Origin: Streptomyces glomeratus
GTDB lineage: Bacteria; Actinomycetota; Actinomycetes; Streptomycetales; Streptomycetaceae
Reading direction: 5' to 3'
Assembly: GCF_021462825.1 (NCBI RefSeq)
Contig: NZ_JAKEEB010000002.1
Location: 124,001 to 188,000, forward strand
Length of the DNA stretch: 64,000 bases
Shown: in pieces, positions 55,656-64,000 of the stretch
Layout of the letters: every line of letters starts with the position of its first letter
How positions within the stretch are numbered: the stretch's first letter is position 1
Notes under the pieces: model-generated
Seen by the model: only the letters and a program-made list of their open reading frames with translations
Databases searched by the model: none
Told to the model about the DNA's origin: nothing
Made by a program: the position numbers and the translations under genes

Positions 55656-57056
55656 TCAGGTCGCCGGGAGCATGCCCGTGCGGTAGACCGTGCCGGCGCA
55701 GGCGTTGGAGACCGTCGCGGTGGTGGTTCCGGAGCCGGTCACGGGTGTGTGGGAGACGACCACGCTTCCGTCGGCCACCCCGTCCTCCCGCATCAGCTGC
55801 GGTGCCGCCCCGCCGCCCTGCGAAGTGGTGCCGCCGCTTGTGGCGAGGCTCTCCGAGGGGCTCGGGTCCGGGGAGGGTCCGCCGGTGCCGCCGCCCGTGG
55901 TGGGGCAGGTCTCCGACGGAACCCAGGCGAACTTGACCTGGTACGCCGCGCCCGGCTTGAGCACCAGCGAGGTGACTTCCTGGGACGGGTCGGGCAGCCC
56001 GGTGGCCGCGTCGCCCGCGACATGGTTCACCACGTTGATCTTGGATGGGTCCGCCGCGCCCTGGGGTGCCGTGGCCACGGTGCCGGCGCCCGGGACGGTA
56101 CAGCTCGTGGTGGAGACGTTGGCCACGCGGAACGTGCCGTAGACCGTGCCGGCGGAGTCCGGTGCGCCCTCGGTGGCGGTGGCGCCACCGAGCTGGGCCG
56201 CCGTGCACGCGGGGGCGCTCTGCGCGGAAGCCGTCGGGTCCGCCCCGCCGGTGGCTCCGCCGGTCGCGCCCTTGCCCTTGTCCTCCTTGCCCTTCTGGCC
56301 GCCCTGGCCCTTGCCCTTGGACGTGCCGCCGGAGCCTGCCGCGCCGTTGGAGCCGCCGTCCGGGCCCTTGACCTGGCCCGTTCCGCCCTGGGCCTGTGAG
56401 GCCTGGCCGGCGATGGAGGGATCGGCGTCGGAGCCGGTGGCGTCGGCGACATGGACGAAGGCCGGGATCGCCGTGCCCATGAACAGCGCGGCGGCCGCCA
56501 TGCCCACCAGGGCCTGCCGCTTACGGGCCCGCCGGGCGGGCACCGCGCGCCGCAGATGCTCCAGGGTGCCTTCGCGCGGCTCGATCTCGTCCACCGCCCG
56601 GCGCAGCATCCGCCGCAGCGCCAGCTCGTCCGGGGCGAGGCCCTCGGGGTCCCTCGCGGGCTCCTCCTCGTCGCCGGTCCGCCCCGAGCCCAGGCCCGCG
56701 CCGCCGGTTCCGGCCCCGCCGGACCCGAGACCGCCCCGGCCGGGGTCCCCGAGCGCCGCCATGAGCCGGTCCCGCCCGGTCCCGAACCCGTCGGCGGCCG
56801 CGCGGCCCTCGAAGCCGTCGCTGCACCGCGCGGAACGGTCGGCGGCGGAGGCGTCGGGAGCGGCCTGGTCCGGCCGGGCCTCCTGTCGGCCCTGGTCGTC
56901 GGGGCGGTGGTTCACAGTTCCGTTCCCAGCATGCTGCTCGTGGTCGTCCTCGTGGGGCGCGGGCCGGTCCGTCGGCTCGTGCCACACATCGGGCTCATGT
57001 CGTTCGTGGGAGTCGTGTCCCCGGACGTCGGGGCGCCGCTCCTCGTACTCGCTCAT
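55656..57056 (-). CDS. Single-pass membrane protein coupled to the ECF sigma factor
   Basis: 466 residues. The start overlaps the sigma-factor stop (ATGA). The N-terminal 150 residues are hydrophilic with many His/Asp/Glu. LRRMLRRAVDEIEPREGTL (about 148-166) resembles a sigma-binding helix region. One transmembrane helix (about 182-205) is followed by a Gly/Ser/Lys-rich linker (about 215-270) and an extracellular beta-domain with paired cysteines. It is probably the anti-sigma or signal-transducing partner, but no zinc-binding anti-sigma motif (HxxxCxxC) is seen, so the mechanism is uncertain. Confidence 0.75.
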   Translation of the reverse strand: MSEYEERRPDVRGHDSHERHEPDVWHEPTDRPAPHEDDHEQHAGNGTVNHRPDDQGRQEARPDQAAPDASAADRSARCSDGFEGRAAADGFGTGRDRLMAALGDPGRGGLGSGGAGTGGAGLGSGRTGDEEEPARDPEGLAPDELALRRMLRRAVDEIEPREGTLEHLRRAVPARRARKRQALVGMAAAALFMGTAIPAFVHVADATGSDADPSIAGQASQAQGGTGQVKGPDGGSNGAAGSGGTSKGKGQGGQKGKEDKGKGATGGATGGADPTASAQSAPACTAAQLGGATATEGAPDSAGTVYGTFRVANVSTTSCTVPGAGTVATAPQGAADPSKINVVNHVAGDAATGLPDPSQEVTSLVLKPGAAYQVKFAWVPSETCPTTGGGTGGPSPDPSPSESLATSGGTTSQGGGAAPQLMREDGVADGSVVVSHTPVTGSGTTTATVSNACAGTVYRTGMLPAT

Positions 57057-57718
57057 GCCGACGCCCCCATGGCGGTGCGCAGCGCCGCGATGCCGCGTGA
57101 CCCGTACGCCTTCACCGAGCCCAGCGATATCCCCAGCGTCTCGGCGACCTGGGCCTCGGTCATGTCCGCGAAGTAGCGCAGCACCAGCACCTCACGCTGC
57201 CGGCGTTGCAGGCCCTTCATGGCCCGGATCAGCGAGTCGCGCTCCAGCTGGTCGTACGCGCCCTCTTCCGCGCTCGCCATGTCCGGCATCGGCTTGGACA
57301 GCAGCTTGAGGCCGAGGATGCGGCGGCGCAGCGCCGAACGCGACAGGTTGACGACCGTCTGGCGGAGGTAGGCGAGCGTCTTCTCCGGGTCGCGGACGCG
57401 CTTGCGCGCGGAGTGGACGCGGATGAACGCCTCCTGGACGACGTCCTCGCAGGACGCGGTGTCGTCGAGGAGGAGTGCCGCGAGGCCGAGGAGGGAGCGG
57501 TAGTGGGCACGGTAGGTCTCGGTCAGATGGTCCACCGTGGTGCCGGCGGCCGTCGTCTCCTCGGCGTCCTCGCGCTGGCCGGGTATGCGGGCGGACCGCG
57601 CAGCGGGCATGGGGGCGATCACCGGCATGCCCGGCGCGCCGGGCGTGCGGGGGCGACGGGGCGGGCGGAGGGCCGTGCCCCTCGGCCGTACCGCGGTGAA
57701 TTCGAGTACCTCTGCCAC
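57053..57718 (-). CDS. ECF RNA polymerase sigma factor, SigE family (actinobacterial)
   Basis: 221 residues if GTG 57718 is used; ATG 57628 gives 191 and lacks a better ribosome-binding site. Region 2: YRAHYRSLLGLAALLLDD, CEDVVQEAFIRVHS. Region 4: QRRQREVLVLRYFADMTEAQVAETLGISLGSVKAYGSRGIAALR, an HTH for -35 recognition. Typical of the SigE-family sigma factors found in multiple copies in Streptomyces. Transcribed with the membrane partner. Confidence 0.9.
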   Translation of the reverse strand: MAEVLEFTAVRPRGTALRPPRRPRTPGAPGMPVIAPMPAARSARIPGQREDAEETTAAGTTVDHLTETYRAHYRSLLGLAALLLDDTASCEDVVQEAFIRVHSARKRVRDPEKTLAYLRQTVVNLSRSALRRRILGLKLLSKPMPDMASAEEGAYDQLERDSLIRAMKGLQRRQREVLVLRYFADMTEAQVAETLGISLGSVKAYGSRGIAALRTAMGASA

Positions 57719-57918
57719 GCCAGTTGGACACGTCTGCCCGCGCCAGGGTTGTACGCGACGGGCATCCCCTTTGCGCCAGGCAGCACGTCCGTCGGCACGT
57801 CCCCTCGTGCGCCCCCCAGCGCAGCGGACCGTGCGTCTAGTGCCCTCATCCGAACCAGCTCTTCCCCTATGCCCCATGTGTGATGGTGCCCGCCCCCCGG
57901 AGGGCGACCGCAAAGACG

Positions 57919-57952
57919 CTCCCCGCTCCGCAAGCGGTTGCGGGACGGGGAG
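57919..57952 (-). terminator. asd terminator (nested hairpin)
   Basis: CTCCCCG-CT-CCGCAA-GCGG-TTGCGG-GA-CGGGGAG, two nested perfect stems, followed on the minus strand by CGTCTTTG. Confidence 0.7.
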
Positions 57953-58065
57953 GGAAATCTTCGAACGCCCGAAGGCTTCCATTCAAGTGGTCCGGACCAT
58001 GACAGTCGATGGAACCTACACAGATCCTACAAACGTTCCGGCGGATGGCCAGCCGGGTGTGCCCA

Positions 58066-58102
58066 CCAGGTAAGACGGGAAGGCCAGGTAAGACGGGAAG
58101 GC
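58066..58102. repeat. 18-bp direct repeat
   Basis: CCAGGTAAGACGGGAAGG occurs twice in tandem, immediately after the asd stop. Confidence 0.8.
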
Positions 58103-58106
58103 GAGC

Positions 58107-59174
58107 CTACGAGGCCGCCCACTCCGCCGCGACCAGCTCCGCGATCTGTGCGGTGTTCAGCGCCGAGCCCTTGCGCAGGTTGTCCCCGCACACGAACAGT
58201 TCGAGCGCGGTCGGGTCGTCGAGGCAACGGCGCACCCGGCCCACCCAGGTCGGGTCCGTGCCGACCACGTCGGCGGGCGTGGGGAACTCGCCGGCGGCGG
58301 GGTCGTCGAAGAGGACGACGCCGGGTGCGGTGGCGAGGATGTCCCGGGCGCGGTCGACCGTGACCTCGTCCTCGAAGCGGGCGTGAACGGTCAGGGAGTG
58401 CGCGGTGACCACGGGCACGCGCACACAGGTCACCGCGACCCGCAGCCGGGGCAGTCCGAGGATCTTGCGGGACTCGTCGCGGATCTTCATCTCCTCCGAG
58501 GACCAGCCGTCCTCGCGGAGCGACCCGGCCCAGGGGACGACGTTCAGCGCCACCGGCTCCGGGAACGGGCCCGTCTTGTCACCGACCGCCCGCCGTACGT
58601 CACCAGGGCTGGTGCCCAGCTCCGTCCCCGCGACCAGCGACAGCTGCTGGCGCAGGGTGTCGATGCCGGCGCGTCCCGCGCCGCTGACGGCCTGGTAGGA
58701 GGAGACCACCAGCTCGCTCAGCCCGAACTCGGCGTGCAGCGCGCCGAGCGGCACGATCATCGACAGGGTGGTGCAGTGGGGGTTGGCGATGATGCCGCGG
58801 GGACGCACCCGGGCGGCGTGCGGGTTGACCTCCGGTACGACCAGCGGGACCTCGGGGTCCATCTGGAACGCACCCGAGTTGTCCACGACGACCGCGCCGC
58901 GGGCGGCGGCGACCGGCGCCCACTGGAGCGCGACCTCGTCCGGCACGTCGAACATCGCCACGTCGACGCCGGACAGTGCCTGCTCGTCGAGCGCGACGAC
59001 CTCGACCTCCTCGCCGCGCACGGACAGCTTGCGGCCGGCCGAGCGGGGCGAGGCGATCAGGCGGATCTCGCCCCAGATGTCCGCGTGCTGGGAAAGGATC
59101 TGGAGCATGACCGAGCCGACGGCCCCGGTCGCTCCCACGACCGCGAGCGTGGGCCGGCCGGTCCGCGCCGTCAT
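58107..59174 (-). CDS. asd: Aspartate-semialdehyde dehydrogenase
   Basis: 355 residues. NADP-binding VVGATGAVG (residues 12-20), the catalytic Cys134 in NPHCTTLSM, and [14 protein letters not shown] near the C-terminus. It reduces aspartyl phosphate to aspartate semialdehyde, the branch point to lysine/diaminopimelate, threonine, methionine and ectoine. It follows ask on the same strand with a gap of about 110 bp, a classic ask-asd unit. Cytoplasmic. Confidence 0.97.
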   Translation of the reverse strand: MTARTGRPTLAVVGATGAVGSVMLQILSQHADIWGEIRLIASPRSAGRKLSVRGEEVEVVALDEQALSGVDVAMFDVPDEVALQWAPVAAARGAVVVDNSGAFQMDPEVPLVVPEVNPHAARVRPRGIIANPHCTTLSMIVPLGALHAEFGLSELVVSSYQAVSGAGRAGIDTLRQQLSLVAGTELGTSPGDVRRAVGDKTGPFPEPVALNVVPWAGSLREDGWSSEEMKIRDESRKILGLPRLRVAVTCVRVPVVTAHSLTVHARFEDEVTVDRARDILATAPGVVLFDDPAAGEFPTPADVVGTDPTWVGRVRRCLDDPTALELFVCGDNLRKGSALNTAQIAELVAAEWAAS

Positions 59175-59283
59175 CGGTGCTCCGTACGGTGTGCTCGCCG
59201 GACCGTCGCGCGGACGGCCCGTGCCCGGCCCGCGAGGGCGCCCATGGACGCCCTGCGGTCCTCGCCCCCGCGGGGGAGGCCGG

Positions 59284-60561
59284 TCATCGCCCGGTGCCTC
59301 CGTAGACGACGGCCTCGTCGCTCTCGGAGTCGAGGCCGAACGCGCTGTGCACCGCGCGCACCGCCTCCGGGACGTCGTCCGCGCGCGTGACCACCGAGAT
59401 ACGGATCTCGGAGGTCGAGATCAGCTCGATGTTCACGCCGGCGTCGCTGAGCGCCTCGAAGAAGGACGCCGTGACGCCCGGGTTCGTCTTCATACCCGCG
59501 CCGACCAGGGAGATCTTGCCGATCTGGTCGTCGTAGCGCAGCGAGTCGTAGCCGATCGCGGTCTTGCCCTTCTCCAGGGCGTCGATCGCCTTGCGTCCCT
59601 CGGTCTTCGGGAGGGTGAAGGAGATGTCCGTGAGCCCGGTCGACGCGGCCGAGACGTTCTGGACGACCATGTCGATGTTGATCTGGGCGTCGGCGATGGC
59701 ACGGAAGATCGAGGCGGCCTCGCCCGGCTTGTCCGGCACGCCGACGACCGTGATCTTGGCCTCGGAGGTGTCGTGCGCGACACCGGAGATGATGGCCTGC
59801 TCCACCTTCTTGTCCCCTTGCTCGATCGGCTCGCTGCTGACCCACGTGCCCTGAAGCCCGCTGAAGGAGGAGCGGACGTGGATCGGGATGTTGTAGCGGC
59901 GCGCGTACTCCACACAGCGGTGGAGCAGCACCTTGGACCCGGACGAGGCCAGCTCCAGCATGTCCTCGAAGGAGATCCAGTCGATCTTCCGGGCCTTCTT
60001 CACGACGCGCGGGTCGGCGGTGAACACGCCGTCGACGTCGGTGTAGATCTCGCACACCTCGGCGTCGAGGGCGGCGGCCAGCGCCACGGCGGTCGTGTCG
60101 GAGCCACCGCGACCCAGGGTCGTGATGTCCTTCTTGTCCTGGCTGACACCCTGGAAACCGGCGACGATGGCGATGTTGCCCTCGTCCAGCGCGGTGCGGA
60201 TGCGGCCCGGCGTCACATCGATGATCCGGGCTTTGTTGTGGACCGAGTCGGTGATGACGCCTGCCTGGCTGCCGGTGAAGCTCTGGGCCTCGTGACCCAG
60301 GTTTTTGATCGCCATGGCCAGCAGGGCCATGGAGATCCGCTCTCCGGCGGTCAGCAGCATGTCGAACTCACGCCCGGCAGGCATCGGGGAAACCTGCTCG
60401 GCGAGATCGATCAGCTCGTCCGTCGTGTCGCCCATCGCGGAAACCACGACAACCACCTGGTTGCCGTTCTTCTTCGCTTCCACGATCCGCTTGGCGACGC
60501 GCTTGATGCCCTCGGCATCGGCTACGGAGGAGCCTCCGTACTTCTGCACGACAAGGCCCAC
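59284..60561 (-). CDS. ask: Aspartate kinase
   Basis: 425 residues from GTG 60561, with GAGGAGC upstream. The kinase domain opens [12 protein letters not shown] and contains [14 protein letters not shown]; two C-terminal ACT domains (about 265-415) mediate feedback inhibition. Actinobacterial enzymes of this type are usually alpha2beta2 with the beta subunit started from an internal site, near residue 250; I cannot confirm that start from sequence alone. It phosphorylates aspartate as the first step of the pathway shared with asd. Confidence 0.97.
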   Translation of the reverse strand: MGLVVQKYGGSSVADAEGIKRVAKRIVEAKKNGNQVVVVVSAMGDTTDELIDLAEQVSPMPAGREFDMLLTAGERISMALLAMAIKNLGHEAQSFTGSQAGVITDSVHNKARIIDVTPGRIRTALDEGNIAIVAGFQGVSQDKKDITTLGRGGSDTTAVALAAALDAEVCEIYTDVDGVFTADPRVVKKARKIDWISFEDMLELASSGSKVLLHRCVEYARRYNIPIHVRSSFSGLQGTWVSSEPIEQGDKKVEQAIISGVAHDTSEAKITVVGVPDKPGEAASIFRAIADAQINIDMVVQNVSAASTGLTDISFTLPKTEGRKAIDALEKGKTAIGYDSLRYDDQIGKISLVGAGMKTNPGVTASFFEALSDAGVNIELISTSEIRISVVTRADDVPEAVRAVHSAFGLDSESDEAVVYGGTGR

Positions 60562-60878
60562 GTGCGCTCCTCGCTCAATCCGTCTCTTTCCGCACCTGCG
60601 CAGTGCCTGTGCGGTCGGCTCAGTCTATCGAGCGACCGAATTTCCCTTCCGGGGTACCGCATGGTGAGATGTCCCGCTCACGTCGGGATCATCCCGGTTT
60701 TCTTCAGGTCCGGGACGGACGCACGACGGTTTTCACCGCCGCCTTCCGCAGGGAAATCGGGCCGCTCCGCACGGCACCTGCCCCCGCCGCGCGCGCCGTA
60801 CTCGAAAACGTGCCGCGTGTCACAGCGGCCCGCCGCGGAGACCACGGCCGGGTGGACCGTGGTCCCGGTGCCCAGCGG
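60562..60878. other. Intergenic region upstream of ask
   Basis: About 317 bp with the ask promoter; an AT-richer patch lies around 60635-60760. No gene seen. Confidence 0.4.
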
Positions 60879-61538
60879 CTACTTGACCGGCCGCAGCCCC
60901 AGCGGCCTCGCGATCTCCCGGGCCATGACCCGGCCCGCCTCCTCCGCGAGGATCTCGTCGCCGAGGTCCTGGTCGGTGTCGAGGCCGTCGAGCTCCGCCA
61001 GGGGCTGGTTCAGCCGCACATGCGCGACCACGGACTGCAGTGCGCGCAGGGTCGCGGAGGCCGTCGAGCCCCAGTTGGAGAAGTAGGAGAACTGCCACCA
61101 CCACAGCGCCTCCGTGGTGCGGCCCGCGCGGTAGTGCGCCATGCCGTGGCGCAGGTCCGTGATGATGTCCGCCAGGTCGTCCGAGATACGGGCCGGGACC
61201 GGGGCCCTGCGCGGCTCGTACGGGTCGAAGACCTCCGAGTAGACGTCGATCGGGTCCAGCATGGTGGCGAAGCGTTCGCGCAGCTCGTCCGCGTCCGCGT
61301 CCGGGCCGGTGTCCGGCTCGTAGCGCTCCTCCGGCACGATGTCCTCGTGTGCGCCCAGGCGGCCGCCCGCGAGCAGCAGCTGGGAGACCTCAAGCAGGAG
61401 GAAGGGGACGGCCGAGTCCGGCTCGTCGCCCTTCGCGACCTCCGTGACGGCGACCAGGAAACTCTCGATCTGATCCGCGATCTGAACGGCGAAGTCGTCC
61501 GGGTCCTGCGTCGTGGAGTGCAGCGTGGCGTCAGACAT
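60879..61538 (-). CDS. DUF5063 domain protein
   Basis: 219 residues, all helical and acidic: [24 protein letters not shown] at the N-terminus and [21 protein letters not shown] in the middle. It matches the DUF5063 pattern. The start overlaps the end of recR by eight bases, so the two are co-transcribed. Conserved next to recR in Streptomyces; function unknown. Confidence 0.85.
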   Translation of the reverse strand: MSDATLHSTTQDPDDFAVQIADQIESFLVAVTEVAKGDEPDSAVPFLLLEVSQLLLAGGRLGAHEDIVPEERYEPDTGPDADADELRERFATMLDPIDVYSEVFDPYEPRRAPVPARISDDLADIITDLRHGMAHYRAGRTTEALWWWQFSYFSNWGSTASATLRALQSVVAHVRLNQPLAELDGLDTDQDLGDEILAEEAGRVMAREIARPLGLRPVK

Positions 61539-62130
61539 CTAGGAGTCGTCTCCCCTCGAAGGCGCGGCCGAGGGTGACCTCGTCCGCGTATTCCAGGTCG
61601 CCACCCACCGGGAGGCCGCTGGCCAGGCGGGTGACCTTGAGGCCCATGGGTTTGATCATCCGGGCGAGATACGTGGCCGTGGCCTCGCCCTCCAGGTTGG
61701 GATCCGTGGCCAGGATCAGCTCGGTGACCGTGCCGTCGGCCAGTCTGGCGAGCAGTTCCCTGATGCGCAGGTCGTCCGGGCCCACGCCCTCGATCGGGCT
61801 GATCGCGCCGCCCAGGACGTGGTAGCGGCCCCGGAACTCCCGGGTGCGCTCGATCGCGACGACGTCCTTCGGCTCCTCCACCACGCAGATCACCGACAGG
61901 TCGCGGCGGGCGTCACGGCAGATGCCGCACAGTTCCTCCTGCGCCACGTTGCCGCAGGTCGCGCAGAAGCGGACCTTCGCCTTCACCTCGAGTAGCGCCT
62001 GGGCGAGCCGGCGGACGTCCGTCGGCTCGGCCTGCAGGATGTGGAAGGCGATCCGCTGCGCGCTCTTGGGACCGACGCCGGGCAGCCGCCCCAGTTCGTC
62101 GATGAGGTCCTGAACCACGCCTTCGTACAA
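61531..62130 (-). CDS. recR: Recombination protein RecR
   Basis: 199 residues, the standard length. A helix-hairpin-helix ([14 protein letters not shown]), a four-Cys zinc finger (Cys56, 59, 68, 71), a Toprim domain ([32 protein letters not shown]) and a C-terminal Walker B-like part. With RecF and RecO it loads RecA on gapped DNA. It sits between ybaB and the DUF5063 gene. Confidence 0.97.
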   Translation of the reverse strand: MYEGVVQDLIDELGRLPGVGPKSAQRIAFHILQAEPTDVRRLAQALLEVKAKVRFCATCGNVAQEELCGICRDARRDLSVICVVEEPKDVVAIERTREFRGRYHVLGGAISPIEGVGPDDLRIRELLARLADGTVTELILATDPNLEGEATATYLARMIKPMGLKVTRLASGLPVGGDLEYADEVTLGRAFEGRRLLDV

Positions 62131-62238
62131 CGGACTGCCTTTCCTGGAGAGCTTCGGTACGTACCGTAGCCGGGCTCGGTTTCTTGGTACGTACGGTAGT
62201 TGGCCCTCGCCTTGCGCAGAAGGGACGGGCCGGTGGAC

Positions 62239-62577
62239 TCAGAACGGCAGGCCGGGGATGCCGCCGCCCAGGCCCTGGGCCAGCGGGCCGAGCTTCTGCT
62301 GCTGGAGCGCCTGTGCGCTCTCGTTGGCCGCCTGGACGGCCGCGACGATCAGATCGGCGAGGGTCTCGGTGTCCTCGGGGTCGACGGCCTTCGGGTCGAT
62401 CACCAGGCCGCGCAGTTCACCGGCGCCGGTGACCGTGGCCTTCACCAGGCCGCCGCCCGCCTGGCCGTCCACCTCCGTATGCGCCAGCTCCTCCTGGGCC
62501 CGCGCGAGGTCCTGCTGCATCTTCTGGGCCTGCTGGAGCAACTGCTGCATGTTGGGCTGGCCACCACCGGGAATCAC
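62239..62577 (-). CDS. YbaB/EbfC nucleoid-associated protein
   Basis: 112 residues. [24 protein letters not shown] is followed by [25 protein letters not shown], a typical YbaB dimer fold. It binds DNA as a tweezer-like dimer. Upstream of recR on the same strand, the usual ybaB-recR pairing. Confidence 0.95.
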   Translation of the reverse strand: MIPGGGQPNMQQLLQQAQKMQQDLARAQEELAHTEVDGQAGGGLVKATVTGAGELRGLVIDPKAVDPEDTETLADLIVAAVQAANESAQALQQQKLGPLAQGLGGGIPGLPF

Positions 62578-62943
62578 GATCAGCTCCTGGTCTCGTACGG
62601 TACGGCTGGCAGGTGCGTACGGCTGTCAGGGCGGGGTTTGCCGCCTGGCACGAGCCTACGTGGTCACCGGGACGAGCGCTCCGGTAGTCCGTCCGGAGTC
62701 GGACCGGGCACACCACCGCACTCTTTCGAGTGGGTTTGCGGAGCGGCCTCCCCCCGCCCGGGGCCCACTTCCGGGCGGAAAAGGGAGGAAACCCGGGTCT
62801 TCGCCGTCCGGGGGACGGTAGGAAGGGTCCGGCGCTTCAGCACCATGCGTCACGAGCACATCGCGGAGCGTGCGCAGAGTGGGCGGGCGCGCGGCGCGAA
62901 GGCGCCATCGCGGAACGTCAGAGCCGTACGTAGGGAGTGCCGG
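62578..62943. other. Divergent intergenic region
   Basis: Promoters of ybaB-recR (left) and the SLATT gene (right). No further gene. Confidence 0.4.
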
Positions 62944-63684
62944 GTGAGTCAGCCGGAGATGCAGCCCGAGGGTCCGCTCCAGGACGGGCGGGGCGACGGC
63001 GCGGCGGGGCTTCGGCCGGGCGACCTCGGGGGGCGGCCGTTTCCGCACGGCGACTGGGGGGAGCCCGCGGAGCGGCTGGACGAGCTGTACCGGTGGGTGG
63101 AGCGCCGGGCACTGGAGACGGCGGCCTGGTACTTCGCGAACCGGGTGTGGAAACGGCGGGCCGCGCGGGCACTGCGCGTCGGCACGGCGGTGGGCGTGGT
63201 GTGCGGGGCCTCGCTTCCGCTGCTCGATATGACCGGGGTGGCGGACGGCGCCGTGCCGTGGGCGTATCTGTCACTGCTGCTGGGGATGGCGTGCGTCGCA
63301 GCGGACCGGTTCTTCGGGGTGACCTCCGGGTGGATGAGGGACGTGGCGACCGCCCAGGCCCTGCAACGGCGGCTCCAGACGCTCCAGTTCGACTGGGCGA
63401 CCGAGAGCGTGCGGGAGGTGCTCGGGCCGGCGGAGGGGACCGCGGGCGAGGCGGCGGAGCGGTGCCTTTCGGTGTTGCGGCGGTTCTGCGAGGACGTCAC
63501 GGAGCTGGTGCGGGCGGAGACCGCGGACTGGATGGTGGAGTTCCGCCGGGGGTCCGCGCCACTGGTGCTCCAGTCGGTGGGGGCGGTCGCGCCGCGGGCC
63601 GAAGGGGCGGTGCCGGGGAGGTTCGCGCCGCACGCGGGTGCCCGCCCGAACATGCCGAGGCAGCGGCCGCCGGACCCACGGTGA
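62944..63684 (+). CDS. SLATT-domain two-helix membrane protein
   Basis: 246 residues from GTG 62944, with GGGAG upstream. Residues about 35-75 form an amphipathic leading helix (RLDELYRWVERRALETAAWY), followed by two transmembrane helices (about 85-105 and 108-130) and a long helix (DVATAQALQRRLQTLQFDW) typical of SLATT. SLATT proteins are predicted membrane effectors of nucleotide-second-messenger systems, but this one has no SMODS, SLOG or other sensor gene next to it. The stop lies in a 20-bp repeat array. Confidence 0.85.
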   Translation: MSQPEMQPEGPLQDGRGDGAAGLRPGDLGGRPFPHGDWGEPAERLDELYRWVERRALETAAWYFANRVWKRRAARALRVGTAVGVVCGASLPLLDMTGVADGAVPWAYLSLLLGMACVAADRFFGVTSGWMRDVATAQALQRRLQTLQFDWATESVREVLGPAEGTAGEAAERCLSVLRRFCEDVTELVRAETADWMVEFRRGSAPLVLQSVGAVAPRAEGAVPGRFAPHAGARPNMPRQRPPDPR

Positions 63685-63750
63685 GCCGCCCGGGCCCACT
63701 GTGAACCGCCCGGGCCCGCAGTGAGCCGCCCGGACCCACGGTGAGCCGCG
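63671..63750. repeat. 20-bp tandem repeats x4
   Basis: Units CGGACCCACGGTGAGCCGCC, with variants, at 63671, 63691, 63711 and 63731. The first includes the SLATT stop codon. Confidence 0.92.
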
Positions 63751-63817
63751 CGCATCCCCTGCGGCGGAACCCCGTGCGGCGCGGCGGGGGCCGCGGGACC
63801 GCGAACGGGTGGCGGCC

Positions 63818-64000
63818 TCAGCCGTCGTCGTCCGCGCAGAGCGGCAGCACCGCCGCCGCGGAGCACGGCAGATGGCCATGCGTCCGGATGACGTTCTCCC
63901 CGGTGCTCTGGCTGACGTAGGCGAGGAATCCGGCGGTGAGAGAGCCGGTGGGCGGGCGGCGGTAGGTGTAGGCGTACTCGACACCGCGGTAGGGGTAGTC
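63818..64000 (-). CDS. PstS-like substrate-binding protein, C-terminal end (cut by right edge)
   Basis: The last 60 residues are visible: DYPYRGVEYAYTYRRPPTGS, AGFLAYVSQSTGENVIRTHGHLPC and an acidic end. The FL-Y and IRTHGHLPC pattern matches the end of PstS-type phosphate-binding proteins in Streptomyces. The rest, including any signal peptide, is outside the window, so the ligand and lipoprotein status cannot be checked. Confidence 0.65.
   Translation of the reverse strand, partial: DYPYRGVEYAYTYRRPPTGSLTAGFLAYVSQSTGENVIRTHGHLPCSAAAVLPLCADDDG

Larger units (their letters stand above)
57719..58106. other. Intergenic region between asd and the sigma factor
   Basis: Contains the asd terminator and an 18-bp direct repeat (below). 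Between 57720 and 57900 lies the presumed sigma promoter. No gene seen. Confidence 0.4.

Overview
The window is a high-GC actinobacterial chromosome segment, almost certainly Streptomyces. Codon third positions are nearly all G or C. It carries wblA, crp, a 6C RNA, several leaderless promoters, and a gene order I recognise from the ssd/crp/wblA to ask-asd/recR part of the S. coelicolor chromosome. The left half is also collinear with the M. tuberculosis block from ssd (Rv3660c) to ponA2 (Rv3682). These homologies come from my own recognition of families and gene order; no search was run.

Layout. 1-12.3 kb: the 3' part of ssd (cut by the edge), 6C RNA, a HAD phosphatase, a Fic-like protein with a degenerate active site, a CooC/ParA-like ATPase, a secreted deacetylase-like protein, a SulP transporter-carbonic anhydrase fusion, acetyl-CoA synthetase, and nhaA behind a structured leader. 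12.4-18.7 kb: holin-like membrane protein and epoxide-hydrolase-like enzyme, then the leftward unit nth, Nudix CoA pyrophosphatase, marP, then crp. 18.7-30.7 kb: nucleotidyltransferase, MBL hydrolase, Nudix, RidA and DUF4177 proteins, a pair of ArsA-like ATPases, wblA, a class A penicillin-binding protein, YqeY, a metallophosphoesterase and a Pr6Pr-type membrane protein.

30.7-40.8 kb is an accessory island. It starts at a tRNA-Pro(CGG) whose 3' half recurs at 34.4 and 35.5 kb, as expected of nested or successive site-specific integrations. Little of the integrated DNA survives: two truncated tyrosine-integrase C-termini, a truncated HAD gene, a histidine-kinase tail, a frameshifted TIR-NB-ARC-TPR gene, and a few small intact genes (DUF7336-like, SRPBCC, TfoX-N, and a TetR/peroxiredoxin pair with twin operators). 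40.8-50 kb holds a large nSTAND1-WD40 signalling protein, an amidohydrolase behind a clear palindromic operator, a GAF-PAS-GAF-PP2C phosphatase and an aquaglyceroporin.

50.5-64 kb returns to core genes: a double-RCK membrane protein, an S9 peptidase, a SURF1 protein, an ECF sigma factor with a translationally coupled membrane partner, asd and ask (aspartate pathway), a DUF5063 protein, recR, ybaB, a SLATT-domain membrane protein and the end of a PstS-like protein cut by the right edge.

Working together: ask and asd make aspartate semialdehyde. nth and recR serve DNA repair. crp and wblA are global regulators of development and secondary metabolism. The most unusual items are the layered decay of the tRNA-Pro island with its NLR-like TIR gene, the nSTAND-WD40 protein with a Lys/Glu repeat insert, the Fic-like protein without catalytic residues, the histone-H1-like tail on endonuclease III, the nhaA leader RNA, and a recurring promoter design (TTGTCCACA box, short palindrome, leaderless start).
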